64,000 nucleotides of DNA from Trichobilharzia regenti (lineage: Eukaryota > Platyhelminthes > Trematoda > Strigeidida > Schistosomatidae). Below are positions 12,775-25,011 of this stretch, piece by piece (positions within the stretch are counted from its first letter, which is position 1; each line of letters starts with the position of its first letter). The notes beneath the pieces are model-generated. The model was not told where the DNA came from and did not search any database. It saw only the letters and a list, made by a program, of their open reading frames with translations. Where the stretch lies: assembly GCA_944472135.2 (NCBI GenBank), contig OX235265.1, forward strand, positions 60,337,112 to 60,401,111, in the 5' to 3' direction. Made by a program: the position numbers and the translations under genes.

Positions 12775-13126
12775 TGTCAATGTAGCTGAAGATTGAACGG
12801 TCAATTCATGGTTGTTTGCTCAAACCCAACTTCCCCAATTTTCGTGGAGGCATCAATACACCAGTCATCGTCTCATCGATCGCTGTTCAGAAAGAACGTA
12901 GAAAAACCGTCGGAAGTAATATTGTGATTTATTACTGTAATATTTGTTCATAGACATTAGTTGTAAAGTTGGGCATATGTTGATGTTAGAATAAAGAATC
13001 CTCGAGTCGCCAATCGGTGTTCTCGTTTTTGCGTCCGTTATTACTAAGCGTTTCTGAGAAACTTCAAGGAACAGCGTGAGCCCGAGTGCAGCAAGAGCTG
13101 GGCATTAACGGTTTACGAGACGTGAC
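12775..13126 (+). mobile_element. LTR copy B (right end clipped)
   Basis: Plus orientation, starting TGTCAATGTAGC. It ends at GAGACGTGAC, missing the last TGACA and the CGTGT target copy seen at the equivalent copy E (23484-23840). It joins the inverted segment on its left to the CR1-derived segment on its right. Confidence 0.8.
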
Positions 13127-15353
13127 GAATTTTCATGAAATCATTCCGTATATCTTGCCTATTTTTAGTGAAACGCTCTAAATCTCATCATACATAGTTG
13201 ACGCCCTTCAAAATGAGATATGCCATATTTTCGTCCGACATTTGCAACATCTACAGGCCCACTGACTCGTGCTATGCTTATGTAAACCTTGGCAAAGTTG
13301 TAATTTCGGTCAGGGGAAACCCAGTAGTTGTTGTTTGTGCAGAGGTCCTTGAAGGGACTAATTCAACCTTGCCTTTTCATCTAAAGGTATATTCACTAAC
13401 CTAGTCCTATTGATGCCTCATAATATCAGGCGACCGTATCCTAGTCCTCATTTAAACTGCTCGTCCACAACTTTGTTTGCTCTGAAATGCCTGCTGATTA
13501 ATGTGAGGTCACTATTTGACGAAACTCATTGCCGGAAAACGCCATTTACTCTCTTGATGTTAACGAAAAGATTTTATGTGGATCCTTAGACAAACTAGAT
13601 ATAGGGTTCAGGTAGGCTGATGAATCTCCTACGAGCTTTCCCAGGGAGTGACAATCTTACGCCACCCTAAGGCTATTACTCAAGAGTAGGGCGTCACCTC
13701 TACGGGCAACGACGGCAAGCTCCAGACATTCCCTTCAGACTAGAAGGCTTCTTGTCCCGCTTACACCTTATTTAAGTTGCCGGTGAACATGATCAGGAAA
13801 GCTGTTCGGTTTTGGGACATATCACTCAAGCATTTCAGTCCGGAATGCGAAATACCTTTTTCAACAAATAAGAGCGGTAATGGATTATAAGGAAAACAAA
13901 AATTTCCATCCAAAGCACGACATAGTTTTCGGGAAAAGTTACCCCTTACAGAAAGCCTGTTCGACTCTAGGAGCACATCAACACCGTCTTTAAGGATTTC
14001 GGAAAGGCATCTGACAAACTGGCGCCTACCGTACTGTTCACGAAAATAGTTAACCTGAGAATTACCGTCAGCCTGTTTACCGGGAAAGTCTTGCCGTGGA
14101 AGGCAGAAGGTAGAAATAGTCCGCCGTCCATTCCTGGATCATAGTACAAGGCATTTTATCTCAGCTCATAAGGTTTGCACTGGCTTATCACACTGGACTT
14201 GTGAGAGAAATGGTGAGCTATCATCTCCGTGGGCGTGCAAGTTCTGGAGCAATTCTTTGGACGTTGCCAATCAGAAGGCCATCGTACTCATTGTTCCCAA
14301 GAAGCTGACTAAAAAGTTAGATGAGGGGAACAAGTGGGCGTCTGATGTCGGGAACGACAACTCTGCACGGAGCCAGAAAATTGAGGTGAGACTTCATCCT
14401 GAATTAGCGAATACAAAAGAGTGCATGTGTCCAAAGAGCTCCCACCAGGACATTCAAGAAACCTCGAAAATCCGAGAGGCCAAACAGTGCCGGCATCGTG
14501 AGATCAGATGGCAAAACCAATAGGACAAGGAGAAGAGTTTCGGATGGGCGGATGACTCCTAGATGCGGTGACAGAACAATAGAAGGAACTAACTCCACCT
14601 AGGTAGCACCAAAAAGTAGGAAGTTGAAAAGCCGTAGTAAAGGCAAAACCATTGGATCTAATAATAGGGTCTCTACGGTAATTAACGCCATTTCGAAATC
14701 TACTGACCCCAATTATAGTCTGATTGTCCTGAATTTGCGTGAATCGAGGGAAGTGGATCTTGCCGGCCGACATGGGAATGGTTTAGAGGCAGTTTGTTCT
14801 ATTACTCGCGACCAACTACCAGAAACGACAAATGGAATTTGTATAGCAACCGGCAAATAAGATTCTGATTTCATGAAAAATTCTCGACGACTGTTGAAAA
14901 AATAACTATAGAATGGAGTGATGAAAAATATTATCTCAGCAGAAGCAAAGTTTATTGCTTCGTCAGAAAGTGCATTTTCTTCACTGCAGCTTTCTTTCTA
15001 ATATAGCAAGAATAGAAGTTTGGGAACAAGGCCTGGTTGAACTCTGGAAGATAGGATTCAAAGGAGAGAAGCCGTAGAGCATTAGAAGCCTCGATAAGAG
15101 AAAGAGGAAAGAATCTTAAATAACGGGTTTTTGGGTGGTGAGGTCTTGGAAACCTACGTTGTCGAGACGTCTATTAAGAAGTTGGATGAGCATATAGATT
15201 TATACGAACGCATATAGTCACAGGAGCAAGATTTCACAACTAGAAGCATTATCTAGAATACTACAACATGATGTTACCGCAATTAATGAAACGTATTCGT
15301 TAATGGGTGTGGACCTCACTCCGCTAGTACCAGAGTGCATTTGCAATGATGGC
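13127..15353 (+). mobile_element. CR1-clade element, 5' part (direct-repeat copy 1)
   Basis: Direct repeat of 23846-26113. It carries the same ORF1-like frames (e.g. KKLTKKLDEGNKW at about 14.3 kb; NLRESREVDLAGRHGNG at about 14.75 kb) but broken by many small deletions relative to the right copy. It ends at the ATGGC site where an LTR sits, exactly as in the right copy. Confidence 0.7.
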
Positions 15354-15710
15354 TGTCAATCACGTCTCATAAACCGTTAATGCCCAGCTCTCGCTACGCT
15401 CGGGCCCACGCTGTTCTTCGAAGATTCAGAAACGCTTAGTTATAACGGACGCAAAAACCAAAACACCGATCTGCCGCTTGAGATTTGTTTATTGTTACAC
15501 CAACATATAAAAGGAATAAGCGAACTAAGGTCTGTAAACAAATATTACAATAATAAATCGTTATATTACTTCTGACGATATTTTACTCTTCTTTCTGAAC
15601 AGCGATCGATGAGACGATGACTGGTGTATTGATGCCTCCACGAAAATTGGGGAAGTTGGGTTTGAGCAAACAACCATGAATTGATCGTTCAATCTTCAAC
15701 TCCATTGACA
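15354..15710 (-). mobile_element. LTR copy C, probable 3' LTR of the BEL-type element
   Basis: 357 bp, minus orientation. On its upstream (higher coordinate) side the minus strand reads TTTTTTGCCGGGGAG immediately before TGTCAATGG, a plausible polypurine-type primer site. The left junction (ATGGC) is identical to that of copy F at 26114. The sequence differs noticeably from the putative 5' LTR (copy D), so the pair is probably a recombinant. Confidence 0.75.
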
Positions 15711-15956
15711 CTCCCCGGCAAAAAAGGGATCCATCCCTTTTTTCCATCACGACCAATACACTTTGACTTGGATGCCATTGCGAGAACCTGGGTCACATGG
15801 ACAGAGCTGAAATGGAAAACAAACAGAAAAGCCAACACACCACAAGCATACCCACAGCACAATCTCACACATCAATGACGACCTGCGCCTCCAGAAAGAG
15901 ACCTTCTCTTGACATCTTGCAACACAATCGCCACTTGCTAGAATGACTCTTGCAGA

Positions 15957-16399
15957 ATGCAACGTGACCATAGCAGCACCTCACGATACTCGACGCACAT
16001 ACTCTTATCCACTCACTGCCAATTACCACTGCAATCGCTTGTCACCCATTCTGCCTCAGTTCTAGTAACGGCGACGTATGCAAGCCTCAGTCGTCTACAC
16101 TCCCGCCCCCCGGCGTGGGGGACCGCAGCTAACAATTATCTCCCTATGTATTTCATTCTCAGAAATAGCCTCCCCGGCGTATACGACCCATCTGCTGTCT
16201 CTAACATCAATCAATTCATTCACGGATGTAGAAGACTAGAAACAACTTCAGAAGTAATCACGACGAAAATTTTAACAAAATTACGCAATAACAACAAGGT
16301 ACGAAAACAACAAGTAAACACAATGAATCCAAAAACACCCATTGATATGACACACCACACGTATATACAAATTGTACAAACAACCTCGCCGATCATGTC
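15957..16399. other. 3' non-coding part of the BEL-type element
   Basis: An open plus-strand frame of 212 codons crosses this part and the tandem array. It is antisense to the element, rich in Thr/Asn/Tyr from biased base composition, and I do not consider it a gene. Confidence 0.4.
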
Positions 16400-16880
16400 T
16401 TGGTGGAATTCCTTTGAAGAATTGCAGGACTTACACCAGTACGCCTACAACCCTTCTCACGTTGACGATTGTAAGTTGTGGAATGTCCCGACACAAACAA
16501 GATTAACCAACAATTACAATAATTGGAACTCACACAGTTATTTAACACAAACATATGTACAAACAACACATCAAATGTGGTGGATTCTGCCTTGACGAAC
16601 TACTTTTGAAGAACTGTAGGACTTACAGCAGTACGCCTACATTCCTTTTCAGGTTGATGATCCAAGTGGAAGTCGTCCGGACACAAACAGAATTACCAAC
16701 AGCTAGATGACATATGATATCAATTCAGTATATACAATATGAACATATGTACAAAACCACACACCAAGCACATTGGACTGCTCATTGATGCGCTACCCTT
16801 TGAAGAATTGTAGGACTTACAGCAGTACGCCTACAACCCTTCTCAGGTTGACGCTCTAGGTTGGAAAATCGTCGCAGAGT
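16400..16880. repeat. Tandem array, about 190 bp unit, roughly 2.5-3 copies
   Basis: The block GAAGAATTGCAGGACTTAC and then CAGTACGCCTACA..CCTTCTCA.GTTGA recurs at about 16418, 16603 and 16798 with a few mismatches. Other matching words (ACATATGTACAAA, CGGACACAAACA) keep the same spacing. It lies between the coding remnant and the 3' LTR. Confidence 0.75.
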
Positions 16881-17656
16881 TCATTTGCTGACTTCCTTTT
16901 ATCAGCTATATCCTCAAATCTGAACGGTAACACGCTCATGTCATTGTATCGTAGAATATAGATGACGAACAAACACACGACATATCTCATCAACCAAGTG
17001 TAGAAACAGAGTAATTTACACCAAAGATAATAGCATTCAAATAGTAACTTGAAACTAGAAATGCCTTTATTCATGCAAGTCAATTTAACAATTACCCTCT
17101 CGTTTACACTTGGCTTATCCTCACTAAACTGAGCAATATCTTTCGTCTTTTCAAACGCACCAATACTATCATAGTCATTGCACAAGATACTTGAGTTGAT
17201 GGGCGTCTGTTTCATTGTGGATGACAACACCAACGACAACTGATTGATACCAGTTGATGAACTTATCGGTGGATCAGAAGCTGTTCTTTTTCGGCTTTCA
17301 GATAGTTGTCTAACTGCAAGATTACCACCACTGCTGTCTTTCACTACTAGTTCGGGTTTAGCACTATCATCTGATGATAGGTGGGCTACACGCTGATCAA
17401 TTACACTGACTGTCTCACAAGTATGCACACCTTCTGGAACTGCATCTGCGTTCAATTCTACTTCACGTTGTAGTTGTACAGAACCTTTATTTAACTTAGC
17501 AGTAGTAGGCATATCCCTCATCTCATAATGATCAACCAAAGACAACTGTGAAGTATCATGATCATTATCACGAATATTCACTTTACCGTCAACTTCATCA
17601 TTTTCAAACTCTTTAATAACAGAAGTAGACAATTTTGGTTCCTCCTCGCAAATCAT
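16856..17656 (-). CDS. Hypothetical 266-codon frame in the BEL-type element
   Basis: Minus-strand open frame. The first about 195 residues are hydrophilic and Ser/Asp-rich. A strongly hydrophobic, Cys- and Tyr-rich stretch of about 40 residues follows (FECYYLWCKLLCFY then YVVCLFVIYILR), resembling one or two membrane segments, before a charged tail. I do not recognise a family. It is not protease, RT or integrase. The start codon overlaps frames with stops upstream, so it may be a fragment of a longer frame or a chance opening in decayed sequence. No function is assigned. Confidence 0.35.
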   Translation of the reverse strand: MICEEEPKLSTSVIKEFENDEVDGKVNIRDNDHDTSQLSLVDHYEMRDMPTTAKLNKGSVQLQREVELNADAVPEGVHTCETVSVIDQRVAHLSSDDSAKPELVVKDSSGGNLAVRQLSESRKRTASDPPISSSTGINQLSLVLSSTMKQTPINSSILCNDYDSIGAFEKTKDIAQFSEDKPSVNERVIVKLTCMNKGISSFKLLFECYYLWCKLLCFYTWLMRYVVCLFVIYILRYNDMSVLPFRFEDIADKRKSANELCDDFPT

Positions 17657-17663
17657 AAAGGTT

Positions 17664-18808
17664 TTATAACTTCACTCTGACTAGTAATACCTTGTAAACT
17701 TGTAGGGTCAGAACTGCACTCTGAAGCAGCAACTCTATTCTGTGACACTTATTCAACAACGGCTTACCAGTTGCAACTACAGACTTCTTCACCGCGCTAT
17801 TATCGTCACACAATTCGGAGTAAGGCCTGGAGTTTACATTTAGCTTATCACTGAACTTGCTCACCGGTTCACAGTTCACTTCTGTATGCACCTCTTGAAA
17901 ACGTGTAAAACACAACCGTGTTTGTCTTGCATCTTGTAACTTATCTGTTGAGGATGTACTACGAAACCTGTTACACTCACTAGGTCTATATGCATTACTA
18001 GACACCATACAGCCTTCTCGATATCCACCTCTCTGAGGCCCATTCGTCATCAATGATTGCGTTTTGCCCTCAGACTGCTATATTCTAGGGGTGAGATTCA
18101 ATATACTGGCAAACTTGCTCATAGATTGATTGACGCTATCTTTTACCAGTTTCAGGATATCATCAAACTTTGGCTCGATACCCTCATCCTCCATACGGGA
18201 GCTCATCTTCACCCACTTCCTTTGCAGTCGAGTAGGTAGGCGTCTTGCTATTACTTTTAGGATAAAACTCGAGTTGAGGTCACTCATGCGATTCATCGAA
18301 ATCAATGCATTCTTGTAAATCAGCAAATTATCCCAAAACTCAGTGAGTGCCTGGGAGTCATCCTGTAATTGACCACCATTACCCTTAACAGCCTCGAATA
18401 ATTTCCCTGCAATCATCGAAGGTCTTCCAAACCTTTGACGTAATATGCTCATAGCCTCGTAGTAGCCCTCTTTTGGCTTCATAAACTTACAACACTGTAT
18501 AGCTCTTGAAGCATCTCCAGTGCAATATCTCATCAAATACACTAACTTCAATTCATCATTTAATAAAAAACCACTCAACATGATCTCAAACTCCTTTACA
18601 AATTGTAAATAATAGCCGGGTTTCCATCGAAACACCGTGGTTCAAATTTAGGGAGTTTGATGTTCCTATTATCCCTGAACGGCGAAACAGTAACATCAAC
18701 CATGTCATACTTAACATCAGACACATCGTTACAATTAACAGACAAGTCACCATGACTTACTTTCCTGTTTTCATCCAAGACGCTCTGTCCCTTCTTTGAC
18801 CCAGGCAT
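17664..18808 (-). pseudogene. BEL/Pao gag (DUF1759-type) pseudogene
   Basis: Minus strand; likely start ATG at 18808 (MPGSKKGQS). The core reads CFDGNP, FVKEFE, YLMRYCTGDASRAI and ILRQRFGRP, with the spacing typical of the DUF1759 gag domain of BEL/Pao elements; in that family this domain forms the particle. A one-base deletion near 18617 breaks the frame inside the conserved FDGxP block, and an in-frame TAG at 18080-18078 separates the C-terminal part (to 17664). No clear CCHC zinc knuckle remains. Placement just inside LTR copy D fits the first gene of an LTR element. Confidence 0.8.
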
Positions 18809-18974
18809 TGTTGAACTTGACCTAATTCCAAAAAGTTCCAGATATTGCTTGTTCAAAGAGGAATTGACCGGCACCAGGAAAAATGAACGGCGACTATCCG
18901 AACTTTTACCAACTGTTTGAATCCGTCAGAAAATGTTTCCGCCGTCAGAAACCGACTTCACTGTAAGAAATTAC

Positions 18975-19331
18975 TGTCAGTCACGTCTCGTAAACCGGTA
19001 ATGCCCAGCTCTTGCTGCACTCGGGCTCACGCTGTTCCTTGAAGTTTCTCAGAAACGCTTAGTAATAACGGACGCAAAAACGAGAACACCGATTGGCGAC
19101 TCGAGGATTCTTTATTCTAACATCAACATATGCCCAACTTTACAACTAATGTCTATGAACAAATATTACAGTAATAAATCACAATATTACTTCCGACGGT
19201 TTTTCTACGTTCTTTCTGAACAGCGATCGATGAGACGATGACTGGTGTATTGATGCCTCCACGAAAATTGGGGAAGTTGGGTTTGAGCAAACAACCATGA
19301 ATTGATCGTTCAATCTTCAACTACATTGACA
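18975..19331 (-). mobile_element. LTR copy D, probable 5' LTR of the BEL-type element
   Basis: 357 bp, TGTCAATGTAG at 19331 to TGACAG at 18975 on the minus strand. Downstream on that strand lies the gag remnant. Upstream lies the inverted-duplication right arm; the LTR-flank junction is the mirror image of the one at copy B. Confidence 0.85.
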
Positions 19332-22300
19332 CCTAGTGTTCTGATGTTTATTGAATGTGTCATCTGGGATTACTGTTTATTTATTCACTGCCAGTCATCT
19401 CTCGGCATTTACTTTTTCACCGTGACAAATATTAGATACATAATTTTTGTAGTTATTCCACATTTCTGTTACACCCACCTGTACGTATATTTGAAAATTC
19501 ACTACTTTATTCACACTTATCATTCGTAGGGGAATAGACCGTCGCCATATTATTCCTGCTCATGAAGACAAAAAAGACAAAATGACCTCAGCGTTTGTTA
19601 CCAACATACGCAATGCTAATAGCTATCTGGAACTTTTTCCCGTAACCAGGTTTTCTAATGTGAGTGGACTTCAATCACTTGCACACGTAACGCTGTAGAA
19701 GTCACTTCCGTAATATAAGTTCATATATGAGCACATTGAAACACATGCGAAGCCCATTCCAGTTTCTACAAGACCTCTTTTTCAGCACCACCACCTATCA
19801 GGACTATATTACTTGTGTGTTCCAAATCAGTCAGCTCATTTCGCGATGTTGTTTTAAACCGCGAATCTTTAGGACGAGTTAAATTTGCATCCACGAACAT
19901 ATCTATTCAAAATACAGTTTACGTTTGCGGTACTGAATACCCTAAGAGTGCAGCACTCACCACCACAATCTAAAAAATGCCTCATAAATTCGTTTCCCAA
20001 CAGCATATCTTTTTAGCACCCAAATCAGTAAGCATGCGCGTCATAAGAGATATTTGCACCATCATTTAGGCTTGAAATCTGACTTCTTTTCTTGGAATTG
20101 TCATTTGTGACCTTTTCGATTTAAGGTCCCAGTGGAATATAGGGCTACTAGCTAGAGCTTTGAAGTTCCAGCAGTAGTGGTGTTATTTTCACAGGATCGG
20201 GTGGTTAGTCTCTTGCCCAACCTTCCCTCTTTGCCAGTCTTATAACTGGCCAAGCGAAGTGAAGGAGCGCGTCGATGGCCGCGGATCGAACCCCGAACCA
20301 CATGCTTGGTTGTCTGGTATTCTACCATCATGCAGTTGACACCATTCTTGGCCTACCTTCTGCGAATGACCAAGGACTCCGAGTAACGTAAAATATACAT
20401 GCTGAGCTGGTCAGATTTGGGTCAGCGTGTAAGCGTTCACCACCAATTTTATGAACTTTGATGATTAATATAATAATAAGGCTTTACTTCAGACAAAATG
20501 CGAATGTATGGTAAAAACATTTTCAGGGTATTTAGTTCCAAAATACTTTTTTCTTGGCACGCGGTTTACACGTAAAGTAATTATCTGAAGTACATCTTCA
20601 CTTCGTCGAAGAATTGTACAGCGTTTAATTGGAAGCAATTCAGCGCGCAAGTTCATGTATGGGTCACTTGAAATAACTAGACGATCGAAGCAATGGGAAG
20701 TCCAGATGGGATTAATCAATTTGGTTGTCCAGCGATTCAAACAAGCCGCCTGATATTATCAGATTTCTTTCTCATCCCCCTCGCCAGCTACTAGAGTCAA
20801 AAAATCTCGTTAGACAGGAAATAATAGATTACGTTTCTTTACACTATTTTGGTCCACCAGATTCCGTACCTCGCACTTCCTCCCGGAATCGAAGCTTAAA
20901 GGGCGAAAAAGTGAAAATCGATAGAATCCATCTTTCCGATAATTAACTTCTCGTAATAAGAACTTTCTCATGCACTGCGGTTTCTAAACTAAGCAAGTCT
21001 AGTTCTGCCAGTATAGTCTCTGATCATAATCACTGTAACTGGTGGCAGAAATGTTTGTTAGCATATAAAATACTCTGTGTCAGTGACCTTGTTATATGGA
21101 CAAAGTAACATAATAGCGACTCACACATTTTCGATACACTTCGTCAGAGCCTTAAAGTAAATGAATATAAGTGGGGAGCATTTAAAGTGGCGATTTGTGA
21201 AGTTTAAATTAGCTTTCATTCAAAGTGAAACCGGGATGTCCTCGGAGATATCAATCAGTGATTACAAATTAGCTAACAAACATAATCCTGAGTACTTTGT
21301 GACGTCAAAGACATTCGTTAGTTTAGTAGGGCCTCGGATGTTTTATCTTTGATGATCAGTTTTTTCATCAGTACGGATGAGGAGGTTAGTGAAGATAAAC
21401 AAAAATCAGCAAACCCCACTGATCGGTATTTTCCTAATCTTGTCATATGTGATTGTCACGTAAATTTTGGCCACTCCACGGTAAAACGTCGGGTTCAATT
21501 AAACAACAAGGCAATCGAAAACCAACACTTTACTGACAGCAACATACAATGGCCAAGTTAAGCATCAAAAGTAGGCATCAACTCAAAACAAGGACAAATC
21601 ATAAGCATTAAGTCAAGAGGAGACAAGCTAGTGTTAGAACCAGAGGACAGGGGTCGTTACTACGAAATTGGTTGAGATGTTCTAGCAAGTGTCAGTTATC
21701 CTGAAGCAACACCTGTCTCAACCATAATAAACCCATAATCTCTGTCTTCAGTTTTGATAGTGGGAATTGAGATACTTTCAGGCAGTGAGAATCCTCTAAG
21801 AGATCCGTGGAGACAGGAACTATTGGAGTTTCGAAGAATGTGTGCATGATTTCTGTGGGCACACGACAATCATGAGCATTTCTCTAGCTTGAGCCCACAG
21901 GAAAAAACTCGAATTCATCCAAATAGTATAATTTAGTAGCCCCCTACAGTGCCGTACCATTAACTTAAAATTGTTGAATAAATAAAAAGCACCCTTACTA
22001 CACGGACCTTGCCTAGTCCACTAGCAGGTCTTAGGTCCACAAAAAGTAGGAGGATTGGGTGTAAGGCTAGATACCTTACCTCGAAAAATCAACCCAATCG
22101 CTAAATAAAATTCAGGGCACAACTAAAAAATAATAGTTATTCATCTCTGGGTTCGGGGAGATGGAATTACACGGGGTGATGAGAGGCTTCAACAAGCCAG
22201 TCAGCCAACAAATCATCTTTCAATGAAAGCAAAGGGAAGCATTGGGACATGAAATGTTCCAAAAATGCAAGAAGCTCAGAAGACTACCCAGGTCGCCAAA

Positions 22301-22560
22301 GAGATGAGAGGATACGAAAATAGAAGCGTTAAGAATCTCTCAGTGCAAGTATGATGGACATGGACCTTGACTGAAGAGCCAGTAATCTACGGTGGCCACC
22401 CAGACGATAACCATGAGCACACTAGGGGAGTGGCTATCATGACGTCACCGAAAATATACAAGTTTCTTATGCAATGGGAAACAATCTCCGTTAGGATAAT
22501 TACGGAATAACTGAACTCAAAAGGTAAGAAACTCAAGATTATTCAATTCAGCATTCCTAC
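19332..22560 (+). repeat. Inverted duplication, right arm
   Basis: Reverse complement of 9595-12774. It is almost always slightly longer at homopolymers and short runs. It contains the mirrored SINE (about 20125-20320) and, at its right end, the RTE endonuclease remnant that runs on to about 23330. Confidence 0.85.
20125..20320 (-). repeat. SINE subfamily 1 copy in the right arm
   Basis: Mirror copy of 11795-12000; B box is GGTTCGATCC on the minus strand. Confidence 0.7.
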
Positions 22561-23330
22561 AGATAACTCAGACTATTGCAAACAGCAATGAACAGCAGCC
22601 CTAATGGTGACATCAAAATCTAATTGGGTAATATGAACGCCAAACTCGGGGCTGACGACATGGGGAGAATAGTTATAGCAGGTCGAATGGCATTTAGTTA
22701 AATAAATGAGAATAGAGATCTCTACTCAGGTTTCCACCCCTTGAATGATCCGTTGATCTAAGGCAGTGGGAACGATAACCTTATAACTCTGGAGATACGT
22801 GCCACGCTTTAATAACGCGCATCACACCATCAGATTCAGTCAAGGTGGCTCACCACCACGTACACTCAGTTCCATAAAGAAGCTTGGTGTTGCTCAAAAT
22901 ATTGCCATTTACACATTATTCACAACTGACTATACCTAAATGTAAACCAATCATAGGCACACCTGAAGGCTATGGTTGTGTTGTACAGGTCGTGCTCCAT
23001 CCAGGATTCGAGCATCACATTTTGGCTGAAACGAAGTGGGCTTAATCCGACTTTTTCTGCTTCCTTTATGAGGCAGCTCCAGATGTAACTAACCTACCTC
23101 TTCCGCAATGAAGCTAAATACGCTTTGTGCACCTGCGCACACAGTTCTAATCACGGGATATAGAATGGGAACATCTTTACTGTCTTCAGTATAACAAACC
23201 CTTGAACAAACTACAACATTCGATGCAAGTTTTCCAATACCCCACTTGATTGTAACGATTAGGAGTGGCTTTACTCAATATCCCCGCTAATTCTGGCGTC
23301 GTGGCTCGTTGCTAGAGTGATCTACTGACA
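22160..23330 (+). pseudogene. RTE-clade endonuclease remnant
   Basis: Plus strand. Fragments in order: QKTTQVAKEMRGYE; GHPDDNHEHTRGVAIMT at about 22400; YKFLMQWE; then MNAKLGADDMGR and INEN near 22630-22700. This is the block order of the AP-type endonuclease at the N-terminus of RTE elements (the 'GDxNAKxG' catalytic block is present as MNAKLG). Several stops and frameshifts; after about 22720 only scattered similarity. Inactive. Confidence 0.7.
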
Positions 23331-23483
23331 AGTCGTATCGTTTACATGTGTTTTAAATAGAAATTCGCAATAAAATTTTCGCCAGGTGTGCATATTGTCA
23401 AGATCGTTAAATTCCAGAATTTGTTATAATTACTGTTTATTTATCAGAATATAAGGCTTCACACTGATATCTGTTAAACGTGT

Positions 23484-23840
23484 TGTCAATGTAGGTGAAG
23501 ATTGAACGATCAATTCATGGTTGTTTGCTCAAACCCAACTTCCCCAATTTTCGTGGAGGCATCAATACACCAGTCATCGTCTCATCGATCGCTGTTCAGA
23601 AAGAACGTAGAAAAACCGTCGGAAGTAATATTGTGATTTATTACTGTAATATTTGTTCATAGACATTAGTTGTAAAGTTGGGCATATGTTGATGTTAGAA
23701 TAAAGAATCCTCGAGTCGCCAATCGGTGTTCTCGTTTTTGCGTCCGTTATTACTAAGCGTTTCTGAGAAACTTCAAGGAACAGCGTGAGCCCGAGTGCAG
23801 CAAGAGCTGGGCATTACCGGTTTACGAGACGTGACTGACA
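23484..23840 (+). mobile_element. Solo LTR copy E with 5 bp TSD
   Basis: 357 bp, TGTCAATGTAGG to GTGACTGACA, flanked on both sides by CGTGT (23479-23483 and 23841-23845). This clean insertion shows the family's termini and its 5 bp target duplication. Confidence 0.9.
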
Positions 23841-25011
23841 CGTGTTTTATCGAATTTTCATGAAATCATTCCGTTATATCTTGCCCTATTTTTAGTGAAA
23901 CGCTCTAAATCTCATCATACATAGTTGACGCCACTTCAAAATGAGATATGCCATATTTTCGTCCGACATTTGCAAACATCTACAGGCCCACTGACTCGTG
24001 CTATGCTTATGTAAACCTTGGCAAAGTTGTAATTTCGGTCAGGGGAAACCCCAGTAGTTGTTGTTTGTGCAGAGGTCCTTGAAAGGGACTAATTCAACCC
24101 TTGCCTTTCTCCATCTAAAGTGTATATTCACTAACCTAGTCCTAGTTGATGCCCTCATAATACTCAGGCGGACCGTATCCTAGTCCTCATTTAAACTGCT
24201 CGTCCACAACTTTGTTTGCTCTGAAATGCCTGCTGATTTAATGTGAGGTCACTATTTGACGAAACTCATTGCCGGAAAACGCCATTTACTCTCTTGATGT
24301 TAACGAAAAGATTATTATGTGGATCCTTAGACAAACTAGATATATAGGGTTCAGCGTAGGCTGATGAATCTCCTACGAGCTTTCCCAGGGAGTTGACAAT
24401 CTTACGCCACCCTAAGGCTATTACTCAAGAGTAGGGCGTCACCTCTCTACTAAAGGGCAACGACGGCAAGCTCCAGACATTCCCCTTCAGACTAGAAGGC
24501 TTCTTGTCCCGCTTACACCTTATTTAAGATGCCGGTGAACATGATCAGGAAAGCTGTTCGGTTTTGGGACATATCACTCAAGCATTTCAGTCCGGAATGC
24601 GAAATACCTTTTTCAACAAATAAGAGCGGTAATGGATTATAAGGAAAACAAAAATTTCCATCCAAAGCACGACATAGTTTTCGGGAAAAGTTACCCCTTA
24701 CAGAAAGCCTGTTCGACTCTAGGAGCACATCAACACCGTCTTTAAGGATTTCGGAAAGGCATCTGACAAACTGGCGCCTACCGTACTGTTCACGAAAATA
24801 GTTAACCTGAGAATTACCGTCAGCCTGTTTACCGGGAAAGTTTCTTGCCGGTGGAAGGCAGAAGGTAGAAATAGTCCGCCGTCCATTCCTGGATCATAGT
24901 ACAAGGCATTTTATCTCAGCTCATAAGGTTTGCACTGGCTTATCACACTGGACTTGTGAGAGAAATGGTGAGCTATCATCTCCGTGGGCGTGCAAGTTCT
25001 GGAGCAATTCT

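Larger units (their letters stand above)
15711..18974 (-). mobile_element. BEL/Pao-type LTR element internal region lacking pol
   Basis: Between LTR copies D (5') and C (3') on the minus strand. Order: leader, gag remnant (18808-17664), an unassigned 266-codon frame (17656-16856), an approximately 190 bp tandem array (16400-16880), then a purine/pyrimidine-rich end next to LTR C. No reverse transcriptase, RNase H or integrase motif was found in any frame, so it would depend on another element if ever mobile. Confidence 0.7.

Noticed and set aside
13761..14149. Minus-strand frames present in both direct repeats
   Set aside because: Conserved only because the DNA is duplicated; antisense to CR1 remains and no motif.
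15957..16595. 212-codon plus-strand open frame
   Set aside because: It is antisense to the BEL-type element, covers a tandem array, and has residue composition expected from biased bases. No domain.
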